DNA from: Candidatus Colimorpha merdihippi
Lineage (GTDB): Bacteria > Bacteroidota > Bacteroidia > Bacteroidales > P3
Assembly: GCA_018066145.1 (NCBI GenBank)
Contig: JAGHRY010000148.1
Coordinates: 1 to 47,908, forward strand
DNA: 47,908 bases
Reading direction: 5' to 3'
Position numbers and translations under genes: made by a program. Below the pieces are notes generated by a model. That model ran no database searches, was not told the DNA's origin, and saw only the letters and a program-made list of their open reading frames with translations. Below, in pieces: positions 8,342 to 19,600 of the stretch (its first letter is position 1; the number at the start of each line of letters is the position of its first letter).

Positions 8342-8378
8342 ATATACAATCTAGGATTAATTACTATTGGTGTGGCAA

Positions 8379-10037
8379 TTAGTTCATGAGTTCACGAGCT
8401 GTTTGAAGAGCTGAGGCAGTGGGCGGATTGGAGGAAAGCATGATGGCAATTTCAGTGATTCGGTCGTCGGGGGACAACTGGCGAATTCGCGAAACGGTGC
8501 GATCGTCTTCAAGCGCCTTGGCCACTTTAAGATGCTGCGAAGCTTTGGCTGCCAACTGAGGCAAGTGCGAAATAGCTATCACCTGCATATGCTGGGCCAT
8601 ACTGCGCATAATCTGACCTACTGCAACAGAGATATCGCCAGAAACACCACTATCAATCTCATCAAAAATAATGGTCGGCAAAAGATTACGTTGAGTAACA
8701 ACAGACTTGATCGAAAGCATGATTCGCGACATTTCGCCACCAGATGCCACATCGGCTATGGGACGCAGAACACCGCCTTGATTGGCATTGAACAGAAACT
8801 GCACGCTGTCGTGCCCCAACAAGGTGTAATCAGCTGCAGGAGCGATATCGACAACAATACGAGCCAAAGGCATGCCCAACTGCCCCATGATGGGCAATAA
8901 CTGCTGTTCGAGAACAGAGGCCGCCTGCCGCCGGCTCTCAGTGAGCTTATCAGCAGCTTTCTGCAACTGCGAGAAAACGGCATCGACTTGTTCCATCACC
9001 TCATGAATACGGTCGTCCAAAGTATCGGCTTCCTGCAGCTGAGCATCTAACTGAGACTGTATCTGGAGAAGCAACTCAACGGAATCGACATTGTGTTTTT
9101 TTTGCAGACGGTATATCAAATCAAGACGCTCATTAACCAACACCTGCCTTTCGGGTGAAAACTGAAGTTTATCGTCAAGCGAAGTAATCTCAGATAGGAT
9201 ATCCTGCAATTCAATTAAACATGAGTCGAGTCGCTGGTATAGAGACTCGATATCTGGATGGAAATCGGTAATACGAGAAAGGGCACTGCGTGAGGCATTT
9301 AGACGAAGGACGGCAGAATCTTCAGTAGCAGAATCGCCATCGCACAAAGATGCTACCATGGATAGCCCCTCCTTGATAGTGCCAGTATGGGACAAAAGTT
9401 CTGACTCGGCTTCTAGTTCAGACTGTTCATCGGGTTGAAGCTTTGCCGAATGTAATTCGTCGAATAAAAACCGATTATAATCGAGCACTTTTTTATTCTC
9501 AGCATCTTGCGATGTAAGAGACTCGAGCTGGCGTTTTAGGGAAGTATACTGTCGAAAAAGACTTTGGTAATTCTCAAGCAGATCGGACGTAGCAAAGGAA
9601 TCGAGCAGCTGTGTTTGGAAAAGGCTATCGGAAAGAGTAAGAGTTTGATATTGAGAATGAATGTCAAGGATATGAGGTCCAAGTTCTTTGAGGAATTGGA
9701 GATTTGCAGGGGTGTCGTTAACAAAAGCCCGACTTTTGGCCGAAGGTAGTATTTCACGTCGGAGCACCAAAGTATCGTCGTAATCGGCATCATATTCCTC
9801 AAAAAGGGGCTGAAGGCCCAATCCGGCGATATCGAATACAGCCTCGACTACGCATTTGCGGTCTTTATCTGACAGTACCTGTGTATCTGCACGCTGACCA
9901 AGAAGCAGGCCTAAGGCGCCTAACATAATAGACTTGCCGGCACCTGTTTCGCCAGTAATAGCAACAAAACCGTTATCGAAATCGATATCGGACTGCTGTA
10001 TGAGAGCATAATTCTCGATGTGTAGTTTTTTTAGCAT
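8379..10037 (-). CDS. recN: DNA repair protein RecN
   Basis: SMC-like ATPase involved in double-strand break repair. The 552-residue protein has the Walker A motif GETGAGKS (29-36) near the N-terminus, a long coiled-coil middle (about 150-370, rich in Glu, Gln, Leu and Lys), and the C-terminal Walker B and D-loop TIIFDEIDSGVSG (455-467) followed by ISHLPQLAA. Length matches the family. The ATG at 10037 is supported because translation starts straight into the LKKLHIENYALI strand typical of RecN. It follows sufS after 139 bp, the largest gap in this run, so it may have its own promoter. Confidence 0.96.
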   Translation of the reverse strand: MLKKLHIENYALIQQSDIDFDNGFVAITGETGAGKSIMLGALGLLLGQRADTQVLSDKDRKCVVEAVFDIAGLGLQPLFEEYDADYDDTLVLRREILPSAKSRAFVNDTPANLQFLKELGPHILDIHSQYQTLTLSDSLFQTQLLDSFATSDLLENYQSLFRQYTSLKRQLESLTSQDAENKKVLDYNRFLFDELHSAKLQPDEQSELEAESELLSHTGTIKEGLSMVASLCDGDSATEDSAVLRLNASRSALSRITDFHPDIESLYQRLDSCLIELQDILSEITSLDDKLQFSPERQVLVNERLDLIYRLQKKHNVDSVELLLQIQSQLDAQLQEADTLDDRIHEVMEQVDAVFSQLQKAADKLTESRRQAASVLEQQLLPIMGQLGMPLARIVVDIAPAADYTLLGHDSVQFLFNANQGGVLRPIADVASGGEMSRIMLSIKSVVTQRNLLPTIIFDEIDSGVSGDISVAVGQIMRSMAQHMQVIAISHLPQLAAKASQHLKVAKALEDDRTVSRIRQLSPDDRITEIAIMLSSNPPTASALQTARELMN

Positions 10038-10176
10038 AGGTGTGTGTTTGTCAACGAAATAATAACAAAAGCAATAATATTAAGAAGCACATTACAAATC
10101 AGCAGTAATCTTGTCCCTCAGTATTCTAACATACTTTCAACATCATATTCAACTGGGGAGCAACCCACCTCAGTAC

Positions 10177-11373
10177 CTATTCCAACATTGGGGCAATGCG
10201 ATGAAGAGCCGCTACAAGGGCATCGATATCGTTGGTAGAAGTATAACTTGCAAAGGAGGCACGAACAGTACCAGGAATACCGAAACGATCCATGATTGGC
10301 TGGGTGCAATGGTGGCCAGTACGTACTGCAATTCCTAGTTTGTCTAGCAAGGTGCCAACATCATAAGGATGAGAATTGCCTATCAGGAATGATACCACGC
10401 CAGCTTTTTGCGGAGCCGTACCAATGAAACGGATATTGGGTACGTTGGTCAGCTGCTGCATGGCATACTGAAGAAGTATATCTTCGTGGTGTGCGATGTT
10501 TTCAATACCCACAGACTGGATATAATTAATCGCAGCACCCAAGCCCAATACATCGGCGACGGATGGAGTTCCGGCCTCGAACTTGAAAGGGAGTTCGTTA
10601 TAGGTGGTTTTCTCAAAAGTAACATCCTTAATCATCTCTCCCCCACCCTGGTAGGGAGGGATTTCGTTGAGGATTTCTTCGCGACCATACATTACCCCCA
10701 CACCCATGGGACCATACATTTTATGACCCGAGAAACAGAAAAAATCGCAATCAAGATCCTGAACATCGATGGGCATGTGGGCAACAGACTGAGCACCATC
10801 TACCAAAACGGGGACACCATGCTGATGAGCGATGTGCACCATTTCCTTAATAGGATTGATGGTTCCAAGGGTATTGGAAACTTGATTGACAGCCACAATA
10901 CGAGTGCGCTTGGTAAAGAGTGACTCGTATACTTGAAGATCCAAGACACCTTGATCACTAAAAGGAATGACTTTCAATCGGGCGCCCACCCGCTCGCAAG
11001 CTAATTGCCATGGTACGATATTGGAATGGTGCTCCATACCAGAGACAATCACCTCGTCATATTGTTTCACATATTTCTGACAAAATGAAGATGCCACCAG
11101 ATTGATACTCTCAGTGGTACCTCGGGTAAAGACAATCTCGGTGTGGCTGCGGGCATTGATGTACGACTGAACTTGTCGGCGAACAGCCTCGAACCTATCG
11201 GTTGCCTGTGACGCAAGATAATGTGCCCCACGATGAATATTGGAGTTGAGAGTCAGATAGTAATTGGCCAGCGTGTCAATCACCTGTTGGGGTTTCTGGG
11301 TAGTAGCAGCGTTGTCGAGATATACCAACCGGTGGTTGTACACCTGAGTATTGTCAAGTATCGGAAAATTCAT
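10177..11373 (-). CDS. sufS: Cysteine desulfurase, SufS type
   Basis: PLP enzyme that takes sulfur from cysteine as a persulfide for Fe-S cluster assembly. The 398-residue protein shows the YLDNAATTQKP start (about 18-28), PLP lysine 218 in SGHKMYG, and the catalytic cysteine 356 in RTGHHCTQP, the form typical of SufS (group II) rather than IscS. It is coded 8 bp below a 61-residue membrane protein gene, inside the ruvA-sprA run. No sufB, sufC, sufD or sufE is visible near it, so the sulfur donor is encoded apart from its scaffold unless the rest lies outside the window. Confidence 0.94.
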   Translation of the reverse strand: MNFPILDNTQVYNHRLVYLDNAATTQKPQQVIDTLANYYLTLNSNIHRGAHYLASQATDRFEAVRRQVQSYINARSHTEIVFTRGTTESINLVASSFCQKYVKQYDEVIVSGMEHHSNIVPWQLACERVGARLKVIPFSDQGVLDLQVYESLFTKRTRIVAVNQVSNTLGTINPIKEMVHIAHQHGVPVLVDGAQSVAHMPIDVQDLDCDFFCFSGHKMYGPMGVGVMYGREEILNEIPPYQGGGEMIKDVTFEKTTYNELPFKFEAGTPSVADVLGLGAAINYIQSVGIENIAHHEDILLQYAMQQLTNVPNIRFIGTAPQKAGVVSFLIGNSHPYDVGTLLDKLGIAVRTGHHCTQPIMDRFGIPGTVRASFASYTSTNDIDALVAALHRIAPMLE

Positions 11374-11381
11374 AGTATGGA

Positions 11382-11567
11382 TTACTGATGTTGATAAAAA
11401 ACGTAACTAACGATTAGTCCTAGAGTAAGCACACCCAGGAAAATAAAGAAAGCCCAGCTACATCCAGGTTTTGGCAAGGGACGGTCCTTACGCATAAAAA
11501 ATCGGGCGAACTGGATTTTCTGATCAATTTCTTCCTCAGTGGGCTCGGGCTTGGGAAAGTCGTACAT
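11382..11567 (-). CDS. Small single-pass membrane protein, unknown function
   Basis: A 61-residue protein with an acidic/charged cytoplasmic-like N-terminus (residues 1-37, including PTEEEIDQKIQFARFFMRKDRPLP in part) and one hydrophobic segment (about 38-58) near the C-terminus. It is not a shadow of another gene: it fills the space between dedA and sufS with gaps of 26 and 8 bp on the same strand, begins with ATG, and has a sensible membrane topology. I do not recognise a family. Co-expression with DedA or SufS is likely from position only. Confidence 0.7.
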   Translation of the reverse strand: MYDFPKPEPTEEEIDQKIQFARFFMRKDRPLPKPGCSWAFFIFLGVLTLGLIVSYVFYQHQ

Positions 11568-11593
11568 ACCTGTTGTTAAATAATAAATGATTA

Positions 11594-12367
11594 CTATTGG
11601 ACGTTGGCTTTACGTTTGTTAACAAAAGCACGCGCCACGAAGAACACCACAGCCAGAACAAACAGAACAATGATAATCTTTGAAATCTGGCCGCTATATC
11701 TGGCTATCACCGTAGGATCAGCAGCTTTATATGCCAAATAGCCCAAAAGGCCTAAGACACAATTCCACAAAGCAGCGCCAATGAATGTGAAAAATGAAAA
11801 AGCCAAGATATTCATCTTCGACAAACCGGCAGGAATAGAAATCAGCTGACGGATTACGGGTATGAGCCGCCCAATTAATGTAGAGATATTGCCGTGGTCG
11901 TTGAAGTAGGTCTCTGCCCGTTGTACTTTTTCTTTAGATAGCTGTAACACACGACCAACTTTGCTATCTGCAAACCAGTAAATAACGGGACGGCCTAGCC
12001 AACGGGACAGAAAATAGTTTATATATGCTCCTAGCATGGCACCAAGGGTACCGATAAGAATAATGAGCCACAACTTCATTCCGCTATTGGTATCGGGATT
12101 GCATGCCACATATACAGCAGGAGGAATCACCACTTCAGACGGGAATGGAACAAAAGAACTTTCAAGCGTCATCAGCAGACCAACAGCGGTATAATTCATA
12201 TTGGCATCATACCACGATAGGGCTTGGGAAACCCAGCCGCCAGACTCATTGTTGCCACCTTGTACCTGTTCGGCAATATGAGCGGCAGGGACCTGCTGGT
12301 CTACTTCCGCCCACAGCATCGGCATAGAAAACAAAGCCATGGCAAATAACAATACAATTTTTTTCAT
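11594..12367 (-). CDS. DedA family membrane protein
   Basis: Member of the DedA/SNARE-associated superfamily, whose members act in lipid carrier (undecaprenyl phosphate or phospholipid) translocation and envelope homeostasis. The 257-residue protein starts with a hydrophobic segment resembling a signal sequence (about 1-20), then shows the conserved ESSFVPFPSEVVIPPA (about 68-84), several membrane spans, and GRLIPVIRQLISIPAG (about 165-180), which carries the family Arg and Pro residues. It ends in a basic tail. Gaps to the TPR gene (6 bp) and the 61-residue gene (26 bp) show it belongs to the operon. Substrate not predictable. Confidence 0.9.
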   Translation of the reverse strand: MKKIVLLFAMALFSMPMLWAEVDQQVPAAHIAEQVQGGNNESGGWVSQALSWYDANMNYTAVGLLMTLESSFVPFPSEVVIPPAVYVACNPDTNSGMKLWLIILIGTLGAMLGAYINYFLSRWLGRPVIYWFADSKVGRVLQLSKEKVQRAETYFNDHGNISTLIGRLIPVIRQLISIPAGLSKMNILAFSFFTFIGAALWNCVLGLLGYLAYKAADPTVIARYSGQISKIIIVLFVLAVVFFVARAFVNKRKANVQ

Positions 12368-12373
12368 ATAGAA

Positions 12374-13678
12374 TTATATTTTTGACATCAAATCATTAAT
12401 AACAGCATACACTTCAAGGTCATTTACAAATTCAGGATACCAGCGAAGTAAATTTGGATAGAGCGTACCAAACTGCTCTGCATCGCGGTTGATGAGGTCG
12501 AAAAGGCGATTGCGACGTCCCAACCGAAAATAGCATAACATCAGCCGTGCATCAAATCCGAATTGATCGATTGCATCGGAACGCGAACTTTCAAGCAGCG
12601 AAGCGGCTTCTGCAAATCGCTCGGTTTGAATATACAAGTCTGCCAAACAAAGCCAATGCTCATCAGAATCGGGATCCAAGTCAATAGCACGACGGAAATA
12701 GCTGGCCGCCTCATCTACAAACCCCAGATTCTGGCTGCACCGACCCAAATCATTCCAAGCCAATGCATAGGTGGGATCTTCTTTGATAGCATCATGCAGA
12801 TAGGTAGAGGCCGTATGATTATTTCCTTTAGAAAGATAGAGTCGTCCGATAGAATAAAGCACAAAAGGACGGTCGTCGGTATACTCCAACGAATCGCGCA
12901 AGGCTTGCACAGCACGCCCCATATCATCTAGCTGACAATACGACTCAGATAGTGCGTAATAGGCCTGCAACATAGTTTTGTCGATAGCCAAAGCATATTC
13001 AAAACAATCGATGGCCTTTTCTAGCAAGTGAGCCCATGTGTATGCACAGCCTAAGCAATACCACCCTCCTTGGGAATAGGGGTTCTCTTCAACCAATTTC
13101 TGAAAGAAATCTTGCGCCTCATCGAGTTGGCCCTGATCTTGCCATACATTCATTAGATTGCAGAGCGAACGCTCGTCGTTGGGGTTTCTAGCGATGGACA
13201 TTTTGTAAAGCTTAATGGCATCAGAATATTCTCCAGACACGAAATGCTCATCGCCTATATTGCCATATATCACATCCAACTGATAGCCATCAGCAGATGC
13301 TTTATAATAATAATGTATCGACTGCTTGTGATAGCCCATCATGCTGTATAGGGCACCCAATGCGTAAAAAACATCCGTATTGTTGGGCGATTCGGCCTCC
13401 AGATTCTTCAGGATATCAAGGGCCTTTTGGTAATCGCCTTGCACACTAAGCAAATGCGCACGACGAAGTCGAATCTCGGGATTATTCGGAAACAGCTGCT
13501 CACCATACACTACAGCAGATTCTAGACCGGCAATATCGTACACTTCCAAATAATAGTCGGCAATAATCTCCATCTGGTCGATATCGAAGAAATGGGGATG
13601 CTCAGCGTTTTGGCTTTCGAAGGAAATAACCAAATCGCGGACTTTCTGCTCGTAGTTTTTAAATCTATCTTGTTTCAT
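12374..13678 (-). CDS. Tetratricopeptide-repeat protein
   Basis: A 434-residue soluble protein made almost wholly of TPR helices. From about residue 60 to 400 there are roughly nine to ten 34-residue units, for example AHLLSVQGDYQKALDILKNL, YALGALYSMMGYHKQSIHYY and WNDLGRCSQNLGFVDEAASY. There is no signal peptide or membrane segment, so a cytoplasmic scaffold is most likely. It begins 2 bp after the sprA stop and ends 6 bp before dedA, so it is translated from the same message as SprA. A role in assembly or regulation of the secretion apparatus is possible but is inferred from position alone. Confidence 0.88.
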   Translation of the reverse strand: MKQDRFKNYEQKVRDLVISFESQNAEHPHFFDIDQMEIIADYYLEVYDIAGLESAVVYGEQLFPNNPEIRLRRAHLLSVQGDYQKALDILKNLEAESPNNTDVFYALGALYSMMGYHKQSIHYYYKASADGYQLDVIYGNIGDEHFVSGEYSDAIKLYKMSIARNPNDERSLCNLMNVWQDQGQLDEAQDFFQKLVEENPYSQGGWYCLGCAYTWAHLLEKAIDCFEYALAIDKTMLQAYYALSESYCQLDDMGRAVQALRDSLEYTDDRPFVLYSIGRLYLSKGNNHTASTYLHDAIKEDPTYALAWNDLGRCSQNLGFVDEAASYFRRAIDLDPDSDEHWLCLADLYIQTERFAEAASLLESSRSDAIDQFGFDARLMLCYFRLGRRNRLFDLINRDAEQFGTLYPNLLRWYPEFVNDLEVYAVINDLMSKI

Positions 13679-13680
13679 TA

Positions 13681-16600
13681 TTAGAAGCTGAATCTCACAG
13701 TAATTCCACCTTTGGTGGTTGAGTTGGGGTAAGAATTGGAAATATATGGGGTGTTGATATTCGTTTGGAAGAAGGCACGTAGGGTAAGACTGGTAGACAA
13801 AGCATATTCGGCCGATACTTCAGCCATCCATACCTCACTACCCGACGATACCTGATTGATATTCTGATTAATTTTACGAATATTCGTCTTATTGCTGTTA
13901 TACGTAAGGTTAAGCTGCAACACAACATCGCTCTTTAGGTGCTTTACCTCGTCGCCCACTTGAATATCGAAAGCAACATCTTTGAAGCGATAACCGCCAC
14001 CGAATGTGATTCCGTCACGTGTGGTTTCTGTAAGCTGGTTGTTTGAGAAACTCAGGTTGAGAGTGCGATTTTTCTGTACCGAAAAGTTGAACTGCAAACT
14101 ATTAGTCATGCTTACCGACATACGAATCAAAGGATTAAACTGTTCGCTGATTTGTACTCCACTCATACTAACGGGCGCAATATAATCGCCCGTATTATTC
14201 AGCACAGTTTCAAATCCATAGTCATACCCCTCTTTGCCCGAGATGGCAGCATCGGTATAGAAATTGCCTACCGAATAGTTTGACGAATATTTATGAGAAA
14301 TACTGATATTGTTGAACCATTTCTTCAGAAATTTCACCTTGCTTAAGCCATTGTAATTAATCGACCAATTGGGCAAAGGCATAGCCAAAAATGGAGAATA
14401 ACTGAGGGTGGCAGCATCTTTGCCAAAGTATGCAGCCAAGAAACTGGTAAGCAATACCGTCTGCTGATTGGCACTATAGCCGGCATGGTAGAACTGACCG
14501 TTCATAGTGTCCCGAATCATTTGGTCACAATATGGGTTGGGGTTGTTTGCTGCCAATCGGTCCGAAACTGTTGTTCGATTGTCTAGGAAGCTATTGTATA
14601 GTTCATCAGGATCTATAAATGCGGTGTTCCAACACCATGTAGTGGTGGAATAGGAACCCGTCATCACATACGACAAAGGACCATCGACGCGATCCCATTC
14701 ACTCAGGTACTTGTAATAGTATTCCTCGCGTTGCTGGGAATTTTGGGTTGCTGTGATATCAATCTTCAAATCGCGTATCGGTTCCATGGATGCCTGCAAC
14801 GAAAGTTGTGTATTCAACGTATTCAAATGAGAGCTATTCATTAACGAATCGGTCGATAGCAAATCGTTGCGGCGCAGCTGTTCTACTATATTGTTATTAT
14901 AGCCCAATACATATGCTGGTCCTGGTGCCCATCCATTGGAAGGATCCATGCCAAAGATGCTGGCCGTACCCATGTAGCCAGGCAACGTCGATCCGGTGGA
15001 AAGGCTATACTGCAAACCAAAAGTCTTCAAACCAGTAACAAAGCGGATGCCAAAGTTGGCAATACTGCCCAGCATTTCAGCCACCTGTGCTCGGCGAACC
15101 GAGTCAGGGTTCTTCGCACGTGCTATCGAATCAGCGATGGCCTTGTCGCGCTCTTTTTTAGTCATTCGCTTTGGATCTTTCGTTGTATTAGCCGGGTTCT
15201 GCTTATAGGCATTCTTGATAAAGGGGAACTTGTTGTAGAGGGTCTGCATTTGGCCTGTGGCCGAGGCCTGGAGCTGCGATGCACTATTCAACGTGCTTCC
15301 CTGAGAGGCCAAAGCCTGAGTGGTTCCCATATAATTATAGGTAGTCCGGTACGTTACAGGCAATCGCAAGAAGTCCAAATACGGCAGTTTGGTGATAGGC
15401 ACATCCCACGTAAGATTTATCACCTGCTGAAAATTCTGCATGGTGCCGCCTTGCGCGAGGGAACTGAAGATGGCTTCACGGCTTTCGCGGGTATCTACCC
15501 GGCCAACAGGCTCGTCTACTCGGGCATTGGCTGCTGCTGTGTATTGGATATGAATCGATCGGCTGAGGTCATATTGGAGCGAATAGTCACGACGCCAGGT
15601 AAACTGCTTGAAATAGGTAGGCCTCAGTATTACCAGGGCTGCGCCCTTGTTGCGCAAAAGGGTTTCCTCATAGTCGCGAAACACTTCGGTGCTGAAAGAA
15701 AATGATTTGGGTTTATAATAGAAATTAAAGTCTTTGATAAACTTCATATTCTTATTATTGACCAGTTTGGACTTAGTATTGCCAAAGGGGGTTACTATTC
15801 CGGGTTCCTGCGGTGAGAAAGCATAAGAGAGGCTCCCTCGATGCTGGTCCTTATTGAAATACGATATTTCATCGTCCGACGATCGCTCGCGCGAATAAGC
15901 ATACGACATAGAGAAATTCTCCAAATCGTAAAAATGGGTCTTGAGTGCCCCCTTGCCGGTACGGTCTTTGCGGATATTGGTGAGCGTCAGGTTTGTAGTG
16001 GTTTTCTGCTCTTGGGCAGACTTGCGCACACTATCGCGTTCTGTCTGGGTCTGATATGTTTTCAAATCATTCCGCAAGCGGATATCGGGATCGTTGGGGT
16101 TATACTCTGGCGACCCCACCTGCTTGTTCCAATCCAAATAGAATGGAATGTGCACGCCCCATTCTTCGGGCAGGAACTTGCCCATTTCCATATCCAAGGT
16201 TGTCTGAAACTGAAGCGTGTTAACCAACTCAAGGGTTGTTGGATTATCTTCAAGATTACCGAAGCCTGAAGTGGTATAAGAGCCATACATCGAGAGGTTG
16301 CCCAAATCGGCCAGGTTCGTACGGGCCAAAGCCATGGCAGCATATCCGCCACGATTGTTGAAATCGGCCAAACGCAACTCATTTACCCACACGATGCACG
16401 ACTTTGGAAGCATATCATTACCATCGTCCAGTGTTTCTTTCTTAGGATTGCGGACACCCACCATAATCACTTTTACTTTGCCAAGATTGGGCGAACCCAG
16501 AACGGTGTACTTGTGGTCGTTCACATACTCGCTATATAGCAACTGGCTATTGTAATTCAAATTCCCCGATCGGATGAGCCTGTTTCGATTTGTTTTGATA

Positions 16601-19600
16601 TCAACTAATTTGGTTAAGTCTATCTCAACATTATTCGCTATAGGCCAAACCCCATATTGGTCGTCTCTCGACGTCCCCCAAGGGGTGAATGTGAGGGGCA
16701 CTTCATATTCGTAATAATTATTCGTGTAGTCGCTACCCAAGCGGACAAAGAGAACCAAGTCGCCATCATCGATGGGATCCGACTCAGCTTTTTTCTCGGC
16801 ATGAACGAACATTTTTCCTTTTCCGTAATTGCGCAGGTCGTATGAGCTATTGCGATATACTGCCCGAGCATCGCCCGAAGCCAAATCGGTAATATCTAAC
16901 GACAATGCCTGTTCATTCAATTGCATAAACGATGACGAGGTGCTATACCATTGTTCGCGCTGGATATCGGGGGGAAGCACGTAAGGCACAGGGTAACGGC
17001 TTCCATTTTCCTCGATACTTACAGTACTGATGCTGAACGAAGTATTTGCCCCTGTACCTGTAGTATAGTCGCCCGGTTGGAGCAATTCCTCGGTATACTT
17101 GCGCCAGGTGGCATACACCAGTTCCAAAGTGGCAAAACGAAGGAAGATGGGTTCTTCAAAATCATTGAGGTACATACGCATGAAACGAATCGATTGAAAT
17201 CCGTTCAGCTTGCCGACTAGCTGGTCGTACTCTCTAATGGGAATACGGAACTGATACCATTTGCATGATGTAGTGGTCCCATTGGGGAGCATCACATTTT
17301 CAGCCTCCTGAATATCGACAATATGGTTTTCACCTATCACCATTTTCGAAGGTTCGAGCTCGATTACATACTGATAGTAATTCTCGGCCTCGCTCAAAGT
17401 ATTATCTTTATTGATATCCTCCACATTAGGATATGCCGAGGCCGCAGTAGGGTAGCTCTCGGTATTGTCTGCATCTACACGCGAATTTCCTTCTGGGTTG
17501 TTGTAAAACTTGTATCGATCGACAATCTTCAAATCCATCTCGTCGTAATCGCTGCCGCGGAAATAGTGGAAATCATCGCCCGACGGGTCGGCCAATGCCT
17601 GCTGATATGCCTCCGACTCACTGCCAAATAGAGAATCAATCTGGCGTAGGTATGAAGCAAAGAATGTCTGCTCATCCTCGCAACCAAAACTGCTGCTAAG
17701 ACCATCATAGCCTATATCCTGATAGCGGCGGGCCGACTCGTTGTTGTCAAATGCATTCACAACAGGCTGAGCATTCGGCACACGTCCCCAAATGGTAGTA
17801 TCTACTCCTGTTACCTCTTCGCTTATGGGAAGTCCATTCTCGAAACTTTTCCTACCATCGCGAAGTATATCCTCGCTGATGTCGCCCAAATTGATATAAA
17901 ACTTACCTCCAGTATGGTTGGGATTCTCGATAAACGGATCCATCAGCCAAAACTCGATGGTTTCGATATTTTGTGTTTCAAAATCGGTATAATCCAACTG
18001 GCGCATAATGCCTGCCCAACGGCTCTTGGGCTGTGCCAGCTTGCCTTCACTTGTTAAACCAGCACTATACTGAGTGGGCGCCACATCGTAGTTATAAGGT
18101 CCTCGTTCTTCGGGGAAATACGACAGATTGAGTTCAAACACATATGAGTAATCGCCAGGTGCCAATTCTTTGTTGGGAAACACCTCCTGCTCATGAATAC
18201 GGCGGGCATAAGGTTTCGAGCGGTCTTCATCGTTGATATTATACGGACTACCGCTTTCGAAAAAATCCCGACCGATACGATACCATGCCAGTCTTGCTCT
18301 ATTGAAACCGTATGCCAGACCCGAGCCCGGAATTGTCTCGGGAAACTTGGGCATTGCCAGCTGGTAATCCTGCGGCGTACTAGCCAAATGCCAATAGGTA
18401 ATACCTTTCAAATCGATACTGCTTTCGGCTCCCTCAAAGTCATCGATATAGGTAACCGACCCTTCGGCACTTCCCGTACTGGCCAATCCCGGTACCAATT
18501 GAGCAAATTCGGCCGACACCGTCAGGTTCGAAGGTGCTTTGGTATCAATACCCGGCAAGCGGTCAATCAACTTAGTTACAAAGGGTGCTTCATGGCGGTA
18601 ATTGAGGTCTAAACCCCAAATACTATTGCTTGTAGGCTCCTCACCAAAATTATTTTTTTGCGTAAGGGGCTTTTCCGAGAGGTTCATAAAGGTGGCACCC
18701 ACATTAAAATCGGGCTGAATCTCGTAATTGAGGTGGCCGCCCAACAGGGTCTTCGACGTCATGCTGAACGAATTATTTTCGCTGCTGACGCTGATCGGGG
18801 TGCCGCTCGAAAGAATGCTTTCGTTTATGATGCGCACCGTACCCATCGTATAGTCGACAGTATAGTCAACATTCTCAATCAGCGGGACACCACCCGCCGT
18901 TACTGTTACCGAACCTTGCGAAACCGAATACCCAAGTGAGATTTCTCCACTTACGGTGCTCGAAAAATAGCCTTCGATATAAAACTTATTCTTGTCGGCA
19001 TATTGCTGGGCCAGCGCTCGTGTCATAGTGTACAACGAGTCGAAACAATACTGTTTGGCATACTCGGCATCACCCAATATCTCGCGCAAATCCTTACCAA
19101 AAGGTTCCACGTAGGGGAAGAATATTCTACCCGTGCTAGCCTGAATAAGACCGCCCTTGAAGGCAGCACTATCAAACCAGTCGAACACACCATCGGCATA
19201 AAAATAGTTCTGCGAAGCATCCATGCGGTCCAAGCCAAACACCTCTACCAGGGGCACACCTTCTTTGGGGCCATCTGTAAAGTAGCCTATACCCACACCT
19301 CCTTCGGGACTTTCATAGAGCACATTCAAACGGAAATTATCCCGTCCAATCTGGGTGCTTTTCAGGAAATAGACGTTCTTCATCATCAGCTTCCACAAAG
19401 GACTGTGGACGTCCACACCCGTACCCTTAATCAATTTTACCACCAGCGTATTGGGGTCGTTAACACCATCGGTAGTAAGCTCGCCAACCTGGTACACAGT
19501 GGTATCGCCAATCACTTGGTACTGAAATGCTACAGCAAGCACCTGATCGGAGCTGAGGGCTTGGTTGAGGGTAATGAATCCCAATTCCTCATTGTATGTA

